64,000 nt of DNA from OLB11 sp041392835 (GCA_041392835.1 JAWKLF010000003.1:248001-312000), one strand, 5' to 3'. Numbered from the stretch's first letter, positions 41,956-50,847 are shown. Made by a program: numbers and translations. Notes: generated by a model from the letters alone, not told the origin.

Positions 41956-43263
41956 ATGAAGACAAAAAAAATTAAGAATAGTAAAATCAATATTACAACT
42001 TTAGGATGTAGTAAAAACCTAGTAGATAGCGAAGTGCTTAGTGGTCAGCTACTTGCAAATGGTATGGAAGTAAGCCACGAAAGCGAAAAGCCCGACTATT
42101 CTATTTCTATTATCAATACTTGTGGTTTTATAGACAAAGCCAAAGAGGAATCTATCAATACTATATTGGAGCATGTGGCATTAAAAGAAGATGGAAAGTT
42201 AGAAAAAGTATATGTAACGGGCTGTTTGAGTGAGCGATACAAAGAAGATTTGGCAAGCGAAATTGAAGGAGTAGATGCCTGGTTTGGCACATTGGAACTT
42301 CCTCAAATATTACATACTTTACAAGCTGATTATAAAGAAGAATTGTTAGGTGAACGATTACTGAGTACACCATCTCATTATGCATATGTAAAAATTTCGG
42401 AAGGATGCAATAGAACATGTTCCTTTTGCGCTATACCCTTGATGCGTGGTAAGCATGTTTCCAAAAAAATAGAAACCCTTATACAAGAAGTAACTGATTT
42501 GGTGAGCAAAGGTGTCAAGGAAATAATGCTCATAGCTCAAGAGCTTACGTATTATGGATTGGATATTTATAAAGAGAGAAAACTGGCTTATTTATTAGAA
42601 GAATTAGTTAAAATAGAAGGTTTGAAATGGATACGATTACATTATGCCTATCCACATAAATTTCCTATGGATATAATAAGCGTAATGAAGAAACATGAAA
42701 AAATATGTAATTATTTAGACATACCACTTCAGCATTGTTCAGATGCCATGCTTACTGCAATGAAACGCCAAATTACGCGTAAAGAAATGATTGACTTAAT
42801 ACAGGCCATCCGAAAAGAAATTCCAAACATCTGTTTGCGTTCTACTTTTATAGTAGGATTTCCTGGTGAGACACAAGACGATATAGAAGATTTAAAAGAG
42901 TTTTTAGAAGAAATACAATTTGATAGAGTAGGTGTGTTTACGTATTCTCACGAAGAAGATACAAGTGCATACGCTCTTCAAGATGTGCTTACTCAAGAAG
43001 AAAAAGAAGAACGTGCTCAAGAAATAATGGCTGTGCAGCAAGATATTTCTTTAGTTAAAAATGAAGCTTTAGTTGGTAATACAATGACAGTTTTGATAGA
43101 CAAAAAAGAGGCAGGAAGATATATCGGTAGAACTGAATATGACAGCGTAGAAGTGGATAATGAAGTGATAATTAATACCAAAAAGAAACTTCCAATTGGA
43201 GAATTTGTACAAGTGAAAATTACAAAAGCCTATGATTATGATTTGGAAGGCGAACTGATATAA
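41956..43263 (+). CDS. rimO: Ribosomal protein uS12 methylthiotransferase RimO
   Basis: Radical SAM methylthiotransferase, 435 aa, modifying an Asp of ribosomal protein S12. The N-terminal UPF0004 domain has Cys18, Cys56 and Cys90 (LGCSKNLVDSE, INTCGFI, VTGCLSERY) for the auxiliary cluster. The radical SAM core has Cys151, Cys155 and Cys158 (EGCNRTCSFCAIP). The C-terminal TRAM domain (about 365-435) has MTVLIDKKEAGRYIGRTEYDS. LGCSKNLVDSE and the Asp-targeting family layout favour RimO over MiaB. It probably shares a transcript with mgtE and the ABC ATPase. Confidence 0.96.
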   Translation: MKTKKIKNSKINITTLGCSKNLVDSEVLSGQLLANGMEVSHESEKPDYSISIINTCGFIDKAKEESINTILEHVALKEDGKLEKVYVTGCLSERYKEDLASEIEGVDAWFGTLELPQILHTLQADYKEELLGERLLSTPSHYAYVKISEGCNRTCSFCAIPLMRGKHVSKKIETLIQEVTDLVSKGVKEIMLIAQELTYYGLDIYKERKLAYLLEELVKIEGLKWIRLHYAYPHKFPMDIISVMKKHEKICNYLDIPLQHCSDAMLTAMKRQITRKEMIDLIQAIRKEIPNICLRSTFIVGFPGETQDDIEDLKEFLEEIQFDRVGVFTYSHEEDTSAYALQDVLTQEEKEERAQEIMAVQQDISLVKNEALVGNTMTVLIDKKEAGRYIGRTEYDSVEVDNEVIINTKKKLPIGEFVQVKITKAYDYDLEGELI

Positions 43264-43292
43264 ACTACCTGAATTCCACTTACCTTTGAAGC

Positions 43293-44054
43293 ATGGAGCC
43301 TATTATTACTGTTAAAAATTTAGTAAAAAAATATCAAGATTTTGTTGCTGTTCGTGATATATCATTTCAAGTATTTGAAAATGAAATTTTTGGTTTGCTC
43401 GGCACCAATGGAGCTGGCAAAACCACTACATTGGAAATTATAGAAACCCTGCGTGATAAAACATCTGGGCATATTGCTGTAGGCGGATTTGATATAGAAA
43501 AGCAAGCCGATGAAATAAAGAAAATTATAGGTGTTCAATTGCAAGCAGCTGGCTATTATCCTAATTTGAATTTAAAACAAATCATGCAAGTTTTTGCAGG
43601 GCTTTATAATATGAATGTGGATATTGATGCTTTACTTAAAAAAGTAAACTTGGTAGATAAAGCAAAAAGTAAATACAAGGAACTTAGTGGTGGTCAAAAA
43701 CAACGATTTTCTATTGCAACGACCTTAATAAATAAACCCAAAATCATTTTTTTAGATGAGCCTACAACTGGTTTAGATCCTCAAGCAAGGAGAAATCTTT
43801 GGGATTTAATAAAGCAGCTCAAAGACGAAGGAACTACCATTATACTTACTACTCATTATATGGATGAGGCTGAAGAGCTTTGTGATAGGGTAGCTATAAT
43901 AGACAGTGGTCAGATAATGGCTATAGAAACACCAACTACCTTGATAGAAAATTTGTTAGCCAGTGGTTTTGAAAGAACTAAAAAAGTGCAATTGGCAAAT
44001 TTAGAAGATGTCTTTTTACATATGACTGGCAAAGAACTAAGAGAAAATAATTAA
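43293..44054 (+). CDS. ABC transporter ATP-binding protein (ABC-2 export type), permease missing
   Basis: ATPase subunit, 253 aa. Walker A GTNGAGKTTT (37-46), Q-loop in IIGVQLQAAGYYPNLNLKQIM, signature LSGGQKQRFSIATTL (about 131-145), Walker B KIIFLDEPTTGLD (about 150-162) and H-loop TTHYMDEAEELCDRVAI. The C-terminal ANLEDVFLHMTGKELRE is typical of CcmA/NatA-type export ATPases. Such genes are almost always followed by an ABC-2 permease, but here a convergent gene starts one base after the stop. The permease must be elsewhere. Confidence 0.94.
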   Translation: MEPIITVKNLVKKYQDFVAVRDISFQVFENEIFGLLGTNGAGKTTTLEIIETLRDKTSGHIAVGGFDIEKQADEIKKIIGVQLQAAGYYPNLNLKQIMQVFAGLYNMNVDIDALLKKVNLVDKAKSKYKELSGGQKQRFSIATTLINKPKIIFLDEPTTGLDPQARRNLWDLIKQLKDEGTTIILTTHYMDEAEELCDRVAIIDSGQIMAIETPTTLIENLLASGFERTKKVQLANLEDVFLHMTGKELRENN

Positions 44055-44055
44055 A

Positions 44056-45723
44056 TTATTTACTAACATTAATTTTAAGTACTTCTTTTTGGATTTTGTT
44101 TTCAATAAAAACAAAGTAAATACCATTACTTATATCGATTGGCAAATGTATAGTCGCAGTTGCATTAGCAATTTCTTCTCTTTCTATAGGAATAACTTGT
44201 CCATTTAATGAATACATTGTGATTTTATCTTCTTTTGAAACGGGGTTCAGGCTTAGTTCCGAGCTAACGGGGTTTGGAAATGCTTTAATAGTATTTGAAA
44301 CATTATTTTCATTTATTGATAAAGGTGATGTTCCTTTCCAACTATATCGGTATACTGCACTGTTTATATAGCCAGTGGCATTATAGGGTTGATGTGGACA
44401 AATAGCATATATTTTAGTTTCTGTTTTATCCCAAATGGCATGTTTAAACCAAGATGGGTTTACATAAGTATCTGGATTTAAAATTTGAGTAGAATGTGTG
44501 CCATTGATTCCAAAACTTTGATCCAAAACGCCTTGAGCATTATAGTATTTGAATTCTACTTTTTGATTTGAATTTTGAGGAAACATTTTTTTGTAGTAGA
44601 TCAACATAAAACTGTTGTTGGATTTGAAAGCAAGTATAGGATATTGTGCAGATAGGTAATAATCATGCAAAAGACCTGCATTGCCAAACGTATTATCAAT
44701 ATTACCATTCACATTTGTTTTTAATATTCGAAGATCTGAAGAGTCAAACCCAGCACTTGAGCCAGCACTATACGTTAGTATAGAATGAAAAACACAACTA
44801 CCATCTTTTAACACTTGAGCATTGGTCAATTCGTTTGTTGGTACTATATAATTGACTGGATAATATTTTGTTCCAATATTATTAAAACTTGAATCAAAAT
44901 GACCATTGGGCAAAATACGCATTGCAAAATACGAAGCATCTACATTGTTTAGCGAACCGGCGATTTGTAAATATCCGCTTGGCATAAAACGCATATCATT
45001 GATTATCGCCATAGGAGATTGTGAATTAGGTTTTATAGCATTCGAACTAGATAGCAAATAACCATTTGTATTGAAGCTTATATCTTTAGCGCCATTTGCT
45101 TTGTATTTACTTATACACCATTTTCCAAAACCTATAGGACATGTAAAGTGATTGTTTTCATAAACAAAACTGCCTACATAAATTTCATTTTTATTTTCTC
45201 TTTTATCTATAGCTAATGCCATAGATTTAAATTGATAAGCAGTATCTGGTCTTGTAATTAAATATCCTATAGAATTAAATGAATAGTCAACACTACCATC
45301 GGGCATAAAGGAAACTAAAGTTATCTTATTGAGTGTATTGTCCAAGGGACTTTGAAATAATTCATTTTTTACTAATAAAATAATTCTATTGTCTGTTAAT
45401 ATATCAATGTCTTGCACATTATTCAATGTGCCATCTTCATTGTCTAATAGAGCATTGGTGGCTATACCATTTGTGCCAAACGTCATATCAATATTGCCGT
45501 TAGGCAATAGTTTATACAGTTGCAATTTATTGTTTTCGCCACTAGTAAGAAGAGTGCTACCATCACTTAATTCATATATTCGAGTAGAATTTTTTAAAAC
45601 ACTAAACGAAGGTGCAATAAACTTGTAGCCTGTATTTTGGAATGTAGAGTCGGGCGTTAGCTGAGCGAAAATAAGAGATGGGCTACAAAAAAGAAGAGCC
45701 AAAAAAATTAAATAAAATTTCAT
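44056..45723 (-). CDS. Delta-60 repeat protein with T9SS C-terminal sorting domain
   Basis: Secreted protein, 555 aa. Signal peptide MKFYLIFLALLFCSPSLIFAQ. It holds five or six recognisable delta-60 repeats (LLPNGNIDMTFGTNGIA, FMPDGSVDYSFNSIGYL, ILPNGHFDSSFNNIGTK, VNGNIDNTFGNAGLL, NAQGVLDQSFGINGTH), somewhat more degenerate than in the protein at 27986. The C-terminal sorting domain begins near KAFPNPVSSELSLNP and ends KEVLKINVSK. Function unknown; expected to be exported by type IX secretion and surface-anchored. It is the downstream end of a minus-strand block of exported proteins, but each gene is separated by 60 bp or more except the CotH pair. Confidence 0.9.
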   Translation of the reverse strand: MKFYLIFLALLFCSPSLIFAQLTPDSTFQNTGYKFIAPSFSVLKNSTRIYELSDGSTLLTSGENNKLQLYKLLPNGNIDMTFGTNGIATNALLDNEDGTLNNVQDIDILTDNRIILLVKNELFQSPLDNTLNKITLVSFMPDGSVDYSFNSIGYLITRPDTAYQFKSMALAIDKRENKNEIYVGSFVYENNHFTCPIGFGKWCISKYKANGAKDISFNTNGYLLSSSNAIKPNSQSPMAIINDMRFMPSGYLQIAGSLNNVDASYFAMRILPNGHFDSSFNNIGTKYYPVNYIVPTNELTNAQVLKDGSCVFHSILTYSAGSSAGFDSSDLRILKTNVNGNIDNTFGNAGLLHDYYLSAQYPILAFKSNNSFMLIYYKKMFPQNSNQKVEFKYYNAQGVLDQSFGINGTHSTQILNPDTYVNPSWFKHAIWDKTETKIYAICPHQPYNATGYINSAVYRYSWKGTSPLSINENNVSNTIKAFPNPVSSELSLNPVSKEDKITMYSLNGQVIPIEREEIANATATIHLPIDISNGIYFVFIENKIQKEVLKINVSK

Positions 45724-45785
45724 AGTGCATAGGGTTTTAAAATAGTACTTATTATAGACGAATGAATAAGAGCTACAGTTAGATT

Positions 45786-48038
45786 TTAATGCAAAACTTT
45801 GATTTTCTCTGTTTTATATCTCGATTTTAAGAAATAGATTCCATTGGGTAGTGTAGATGTGTTTATACTACCATTTTGCCGAATCTGTACTGATTTTAGT
45901 AGTTGACCTTCAATAGTATATAATGAAAAAAGCGCTTCATGTTCACACTGTATATTTATTTTTTCATCACATGGATTTGGGTAAATATTGATTTTGCTTG
46001 AAATGACAGATGGTGTATTCAAAGGATAATTATTATTTTCTGCACCATAGGTTCGATTCATAAAAATAAAATTGCCAGTTCCATTCGGATATCGTCCATA
46101 ACTATAATTGCTTTGTTGTGCTCCATAATGCAAAGAGTCAAGCAGCGTGTTTTGAACATACAAAGAAATAAAACCAGTATCCTTATTTAAACTAAAATTA
46201 GTATGTAAAATAAGCTCTGCAGAATCATCATCTATCCAAACGGTAAGATAGCTATGCGGAGCAATGGCTGTAGTATTTGGAAACTTCCATTTTAAAGGAT
46301 TTCCAGTATTGTCACTCAAATAGCAATTGCTCAAATCTAAAACATTAGAGCTTGTATTATACAATTCAAGCCAGTCTTCTGTATTGTTATATTCATCTCG
46401 TTCCATGCCTACATTGTCTGCTAAAAATTCATTGATAACAATATCGCCAGGAGTGGGTTGCGAGCTATTGGCTTGTAAAGTATAAAATTCATGTTCTGCT
46501 CTTTCGGGCGAAAATTTTCCAGCATTTGTATTTTCAGCATAAAAATAATATTCCATATGTGTGCCATTCAATACTACGCTGTTCTTATATTTGATCATTA
46601 GCCAGACCATCATTATGATTGCCACGTCATATAAAGTTAGATACGAAAATTTATCTGTTGGATTAAAACGATATCCTATGTATGCTGTATTGGCATTATT
46701 AATGGTGACTTGTATAGGTAAGGTAGATCCCCAGTTTAGAGCTCCTAAAATAGCTATATTAGAGATGCTTGGTTGTACAGGCCCAAATTCGTTGAGGGTG
46801 TTTAAGTAGGTTTTTCTTCCTTCCATTAGGTTGTATATACCAGGTACAGTATAGCTACCAAAAGGTATATCGGTATTCATAGCATTTGTAAAGTCGGTAT
46901 AAGAAAAAAGCCTATTGCTGTCAGCTTGAATTTTTGCATCTATAGCATTTTGATATTGCGTTGCAAGAGATTGATACAAGCCATTAGAAATAAATTCATC
47001 CAACATGGTTTTCATGTGAGCTATATATTTCTTTTTAAAACTTTGGTTTGAAAGTATAGCTTGAATAAGTGGCCAATAGCTATCGTTGGCATGTAGATAT
47101 GGCGATAAGTTTTTGCTTGAAGCTACAGTTTGAGTTCCCATAGAATTCAAATTTGCTCCTGCAAAAGGAAATGCACCAAAACACATATTCAAATCCCAAA
47201 CTATAGGATTAAAATGTTGTGTGTGGTCTAAATACGTATAATGATTTTGTGCAAAAACGCCTGAATAGCTATCTAAGTTTACAAATAGATTATTGAAGGC
47301 AAGCATCCATATGGCTCGGTCTATATCCAATTTGGAAGGAAGGTATATAGTATCATAGGTTATTTTTTGACAAAGCTCCAATAAGCTATTCCAACCAGTA
47401 TCTGATTTTAGTTCATAAAAAAGAGAATAGCCTACAATGTTAGCACTTACAAATTTGAAATTACTTTTGGTAGTAGGCCCAGGCACTACTGTCGGGTTGC
47501 ATTTAATAAAGGTATTTCCACTACTATAAAAATGATCACCTAAAAACTTTTTATTAATATCTTCTGCACTGGAGTACATGCCTATATAAGAGCCATTTAT
47601 ATATACTTCAGCAAAGTTGGCTTTGGGGCAGTGCATATAATTTTGTAAAATTTGATACCCCAATACTTCTCTTATTTCTGAGGGGTCGCCATAGCCATTG
47701 CTTAGTTTTATATCTTCGTGGCCGTCATATTTTTGAGATTTGAATTTATCCAAGCGAATATGCAAAGGGTTTTTTTTATAAGTAGAATCAAAGGAGCTAT
47801 TGCCTTTGTACTTAATGCCAACACTATCGTATTGTATATTATTGATCTTTACCCAATCGGCCATGAGGTAGTTGCCATTGCCATGCTTAGCCGTATCCAT
47901 TTGATAATCCCAATTGGACATTGAAAATTGAATTTCAATTTTTGTAATAGTATTGATATCATATAAAGATTGAGCCCATGTAGTGCAGGCAAAAAATATA
48001 AACACTATAGGCAATAGTAATTTGAACATATTCTTCAT
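45786..48038 (-). CDS. CotH kinase family protein with lamin-tail and T9SS sorting domains; internal compensated frameshift
   Basis: Secreted protein of about 750 aa. Signal peptide MKNMFKLLLPIVFIFFACTTWAQ, start chosen at 48038 (in-frame ATG at 48071 lies inside the upstream gene). The CotH kinase-like domain covers about 60-390 (GIKYKGNSSFDSTYKKNPLHI, EDIKLSNGYGDPSEIREVLG, WDLNMCFG with the metal-binding Asp). A lamin-tail domain starts at PGDIVINEFLADN and a T9SS sorting domain at KINIYPNPCDE. Between 46588 and 46628 the frame is displaced and the expected DGNHNDGLANDQ motif is readable in another frame; two indels compensate. Phosphotransfer to a secreted protein is inferred from CotH only. 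Confidence 0.85.
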   Translation of the reverse strand: MKNMFKLLLPIVFIFFACTTWAQSLYDINTITKIEIQFSMSNWDYQMDTAKHGNGNYLMADWVKINNIQYDSVGIKYKGNSSFDSTYKKNPLHIRLDKFKSQKYDGHEDIKLSNGYGDPSEIREVLGYQILQNYMHCPKANFAEVYINGSYIGMYSSAEDINKKFLGDHFYSSGNTFIKCNPTVVPGPTTKSNFKFVSANIVGYSLFYELKSDTGWNSLLELCQKITYDTIYLPSKLDIDRAIWMLAFNNLFVNLDSYSGVFAQNHYTYLDHTQHFNPIVWDLNMCFGAFPFAGANLNSMGTQTVASSKNLSPYLHANDSYWPLIQAILSNQSFKKKYIAHMKTMLDEFISNGLYQSLATQYQNAIDAKIQADSNRLFSYTDFTNAMNTDIPFGSYTVPGIYNLMEGRKTYLNTLNEFGPVQPSISNIAILGALNWGSTLPIQVTINNANTAYIGYRFNPTDKFSYLTLYDVAIIMMVWLMIKYKNSVVLNGTHMEYYFYAENTNAGKFSPERAEHEFYTLQANSSQPTPGDIVINEFLADNVGMERDEYNNTEDWLELYNTSSNVLDLSNCYLSDNTGNPLKWKFPNTTAIAPHSYLTVWIDDDSAELILHTNFSLNKDTGFISLYVQNTLLDSLHYGAQQSNYSYGRYPNGTGNFIFMNRTYGAENNNYPLNTPSVISSKINIYPNPCDEKINIQCEHEALFSLYTIEGQLLKSVQIRQNGSINTSTLPNGIYFLKSRYKTEKIKVLH
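46588..46628 (-). other. Compensating indel pair inside the CotH gene
   Basis: The annotated frame reads DVAIIMMVWLMIKY, a hydrophobic stretch alien to the protein. The neighbouring frame reads GNHNDGLANDQI, the loop usually following LYDD in these proteins. Restoring one base near 46626 and two near 46588 gives LYDDGNHNDGLANDQIY in frame with both flanks. Net loss is three bases, so the overall frame survives. Confidence 0.75.
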
Positions 48039-48043
48039 ATAAT

Positions 48044-49039
48044 TTAGTCCACACTTATATTCATACTCCAACGTTGGTTTTTATCATTCATTATTTTCAA
48101 CACATAGTTTCCACTTGCTAAAGTGCCTTTTTCTATTGGGAACATTGTTTCTTTAACATTCAAATATTTTCTTAATATTCTTCCTTGCATATCGAATATT
48201 GCAATATGATGATAATTGGAAAGGTCTTCAAATTGTATCCATGAAGTTTGACGAATTGGGTTTCCTTTAAACGTAATTTTGTTTTGCCAGCTTATATCAT
48301 TAATGCCAACTGAAATACAAGAGTCACAACTGGCATAACAAACTTTAGATAAAACAATGTCATTATTTAGAGTTACCATTCTATAGCTACCCATAGTACA
48401 AGCTCCACTTATAGTTTCCACATCGGCATTAGAATTTCCATTTACAAAATTAAAGTGTTGCATGCCTGTATTCATATAGCCGATTACTTCGTATATATCA
48501 TTTCCAAAGCTGTAAAGTCTTGTTGCATTGGGATCATTACCCTGAAAGTCTCCTTTTACATGTATGCCATTTGCATTGATACTCTCTTTGCTCATATCTA
48601 CCAAAAAGCGTATCATGGTTTGCCCTGATGCACAATTTTCATTAAATCTAAGTGGAGGCAATTTAAGGGTGTCGTTATCCAATGAGTCTATATATATCCA
48701 TCTATTATCATCGAAGTTATATCCAACTTGAGATTCTTCAGGAACTATTTCTACTTCATAGGATTGGTCGCCATTTATAAACTTATATTCATATTTGGCA
48801 AAAGCAGGTATGTCAACCGTAAAGTAATATATATTTGTATCCATACTACTTTGTGTCATTAAGCAAGTATAAGAAGTCCAATCTGGGCCATAGCCCGCTA
48901 CTTGTTGAAAATCGCCAAATACATGAACACCTGTTGCTAATATTGTGTACTGACTCATGTCTACTGCAAAACGCACCTTTTTGGCTTGACTTTGTTGTAT
49001 GCATATTATATAAAATAGAAATAGAACTATCTTTTTCAT
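48044..49039 (-). CDS. Secreted protein with two carbohydrate-binding-like repeats and T9SS sorting domain
   Basis: Exported protein, 331 aa, signal peptide MKKIVLFLFYIICIQQSQA. Two homologous beta-domains are visible: residues about 20-130 start KVRFAVDMSQYTILATGVHV and 142-235 start MIRFLVDMSKESINANGIHV, each followed by a G-D-F-Q turn. This resembles starch/glycogen-binding (CBM20/48-like) beta-sandwiches found beside CotH proteins in Bacteroidota. The sorting domain starts at ITFKGNPIRQTSW and ends WSMNISVD. The CotH gene starts 5 bp after its stop, so they form an operon. No enzymatic domain; a role as binding partner is inferred. Confidence 0.75.
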   Translation of the reverse strand: MKKIVLFLFYIICIQQSQAKKVRFAVDMSQYTILATGVHVFGDFQQVAGYGPDWTSYTCLMTQSSMDTNIYYFTVDIPAFAKYEYKFINGDQSYEVEIVPEESQVGYNFDDNRWIYIDSLDNDTLKLPPLRFNENCASGQTMIRFLVDMSKESINANGIHVKGDFQGNDPNATRLYSFGNDIYEVIGYMNTGMQHFNFVNGNSNADVETISGACTMGSYRMVTLNNDIVLSKVCYASCDSCISVGINDISWQNKITFKGNPIRQTSWIQFEDLSNYHHIAIFDMQGRILRKYLNVKETMFPIEKGTLASGNYVLKIMNDKNQRWSMNISVD

Positions 49040-49059
49040 GATATAATTGATTTTTAATT

Positions 49060-49221
49060 TTAGTGAGCTAAATTGATTTTATGGATTTGTTTTTTGTCTT
49101 TTGATTGAATGTGAATAAAATAAACGCCATTCGCTTGATTAGAAATATCAAGTATATTTTCATTTTTTGATTGATAAACACAAGTGCCATAAATTGTATA
49201 AATGGAAATTGTGAAATCACT
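49060..49221 (-). pseudogene. Severed remainder of the T9SS sorting domain of the arylsulfotransferase-like gene
   Basis: Directly after the TGA at 49224-49222, the same frame continues for 53 codons (SDFTISIYTIYGTCVY, then LDISNQANGVYFIHI, ending IHKINLAH) to TAA at 49062-49060. This is the usual second half of a type A T9SS sorting domain, in frame with ITPNPTSGIIHLL upstream of the TGA. The whole open frame apart from TGA is 49060-50757. Confidence 0.8.
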
Positions 49222-50757
49222 TCACAATGCATTGCTATTTAATAGATGTATAATGCCTGATGTAGGATTAGGAGTAATTTGAATTAGATTACTTAAATCT
49301 ATTTGAGAAGTTGCATCAGGAATGTAAGTAAACATTTTTCCTTTTGCATAGCGGTACACACATCCATTAGCATCTGTAATACGTACTGTGTATATGCCAC
49401 TTTGTGTAGGAGTATATTGTTGAGAAGTGGCTCCTGCAATCAATACACCATTCAAATACCACTGATACGTGTTGGCAGTGGTTGATACTAATTGATTACC
49501 GCTTTGATTGATTTGAGGTATAGCAGGGGCTTGATTTTGGATATAGCACAAACTATATTTATGCGATTGTGCAATAGAACCACCAGTAAATGTTTTTGAC
49601 CAAAGTTGTGTGCCATTGGCATCTATTTCATATACTTTGCCAGATGTTGCTACGCAAATAATTTGATTGCCGTTAGACAGTTGTTGAGTACTACCCATAT
49701 TGCTACTATATCCATTTATAGCGTGTCTTGTAGTATATGATGCAGGCAAAAATGCTTGTCCGCTTGTAATGGTATAATTATAACCATTGATAGGGACATC
49801 TATTGCATCAGCAGCGGAGGCAGAATTAGAAACACCTTTGTTGTTAAAGCCTGCAAGCCTGCCTGCATTGGGTGAGCCTTCTGGTATCCAGTGAGCATCA
49901 TGAGTTACATTTAGTATGGTAGTACCACTTGCATTGTATGCAGCAGGGTTCCCCCATCTGTATAGTATATCGCCTCCTTTGCCGCTATTTCCTCCGCTAT
50001 GCGAAGCTGCTTCGGCTGTAGTAGTGCTATGATCTATAATATACCATTCATTATGGTTGTGCGAACTAAATGCAATTTGGTCCAAAATAGGATTATAGTC
50101 AACACCATTCATATGTTGCCAATCTTTGGCTTGTTTATAATTTATATTTAGCAATTGAGGATTAGTTTCCAATGTGCTAACATAGTTTGCTTTGCTGGCA
50201 TCCACATTTTGCATGAGGTGATCCCAAGATTTCCATTCCCATACTATATTGCCTGTAGTAGCTCCTGTGGGCTCAATTTCTACAATTTTGTCTGGCCACA
50301 TTTCAATATTATTTTGGCCGCCGGCAGCACTTACATCGCTTGCGCTTTTTCTTTCATAGGCTATAACTAGCACATTTCCGTTTGGCATAGGGCATATATC
50401 GTGGTGTGTTACATAGTCTGTTGTAGAATAGGTGTAGTCCCATGTTTTATTGCCATTATAATCGTATTTTTCTATTTTTCCACATATAGGGCCTCCCGTA
50501 AAGGATACACCAGAGGCTTTTGCTGCTCGAACTATGGTGCCTCCTGGTTCCATGTGCGTTGAGTAGCCTGTTTGGCTTGTAAATCCCGACCATGTATGAT
50601 ATGGAGTAGTAACGGTTCCAGTTGTTTTTACTTGATTGGTGTCTAAAAGCATAGCAGAAGAACCATTTTGCTGTGCTACTAATAAATAGCCATTCCACTG
50701 CTGTGAAAAAAGTTGGTTACAATAAAATAATAATATTGTAATACAAAATAGACGCAT
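49222..50757 (-). CDS. Arylsulfotransferase (ASST)-like secreted protein, sorting domain truncated by TGA
   Basis: Exported protein, 511 aa to the first stop, signal peptide MRLFCITILLFYCNQLFSQQ. The central six-bladed propeller region has THHDICPMPNGNVLVIAYER (about 117-136), HMNGVDYNPILDQIAFSSHNHNEWYIIDH and a NVTHDAHWIPEG block, matching arylsulfotransferase-type (ASST) proteins that move sulfuryl groups between phenols. A beta domain (about 410-470) links to a T9SS sorting domain that begins ITPNPTSGIIHLLNSNAL and then stops at TGA 49222-49224; the missing half lies in frame downstream. If the TGA is real, the protein should be exported across the inner membrane but not anchored by T9SS. 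Confidence 0.82.
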   Translation of the reverse strand: MRLFCITILLFYCNQLFSQQWNGYLLVAQQNGSSAMLLDTNQVKTTGTVTTPYHTWSGFTSQTGYSTHMEPGGTIVRAAKASGVSFTGGPICGKIEKYDYNGNKTWDYTYSTTDYVTHHDICPMPNGNVLVIAYERKSASDVSAAGGQNNIEMWPDKIVEIEPTGATTGNIVWEWKSWDHLMQNVDASKANYVSTLETNPQLLNINYKQAKDWQHMNGVDYNPILDQIAFSSHNHNEWYIIDHSTTTAEAASHSGGNSGKGGDILYRWGNPAAYNASGTTILNVTHDAHWIPEGSPNAGRLAGFNNKGVSNSASAADAIDVPINGYNYTITSGQAFLPASYTTRHAINGYSSNMGSTQQLSNGNQIICVATSGKVYEIDANGTQLWSKTFTGGSIAQSHKYSLCYIQNQAPAIPQINQSGNQLVSTTANTYQWYLNGVLIAGATSQQYTPTQSGIYTVRITDANGCVYRYAKGKMFTYIPDATSQIDLSNLIQITPNPTSGIIHLLNSNAL

Positions 50758-50847
50758 AGTATTTTTTTTTAACTATCAAAAATAACTTTTTTATTCAGAA
50801 AAGTTGTTATTGTCGATAAACATATACTACTAATCGATAAAAAGGAG

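Noticed and set aside
48039..48071. Eleven-residue N-terminal extension of the CotH protein
   Set aside because: It overlaps the end of the upstream gene, and the signal peptide begins only at the internal ATG 48038.
49222..49224. TGA as a recoded sense codon (selenocysteine or alternative code)
   Set aside because: Other genes end with TGA as a normal stop, no SECIS-like structure follows, and the position in a sorting domain has no reason to hold selenocysteine. Nonsense change or sequence error is simpler.
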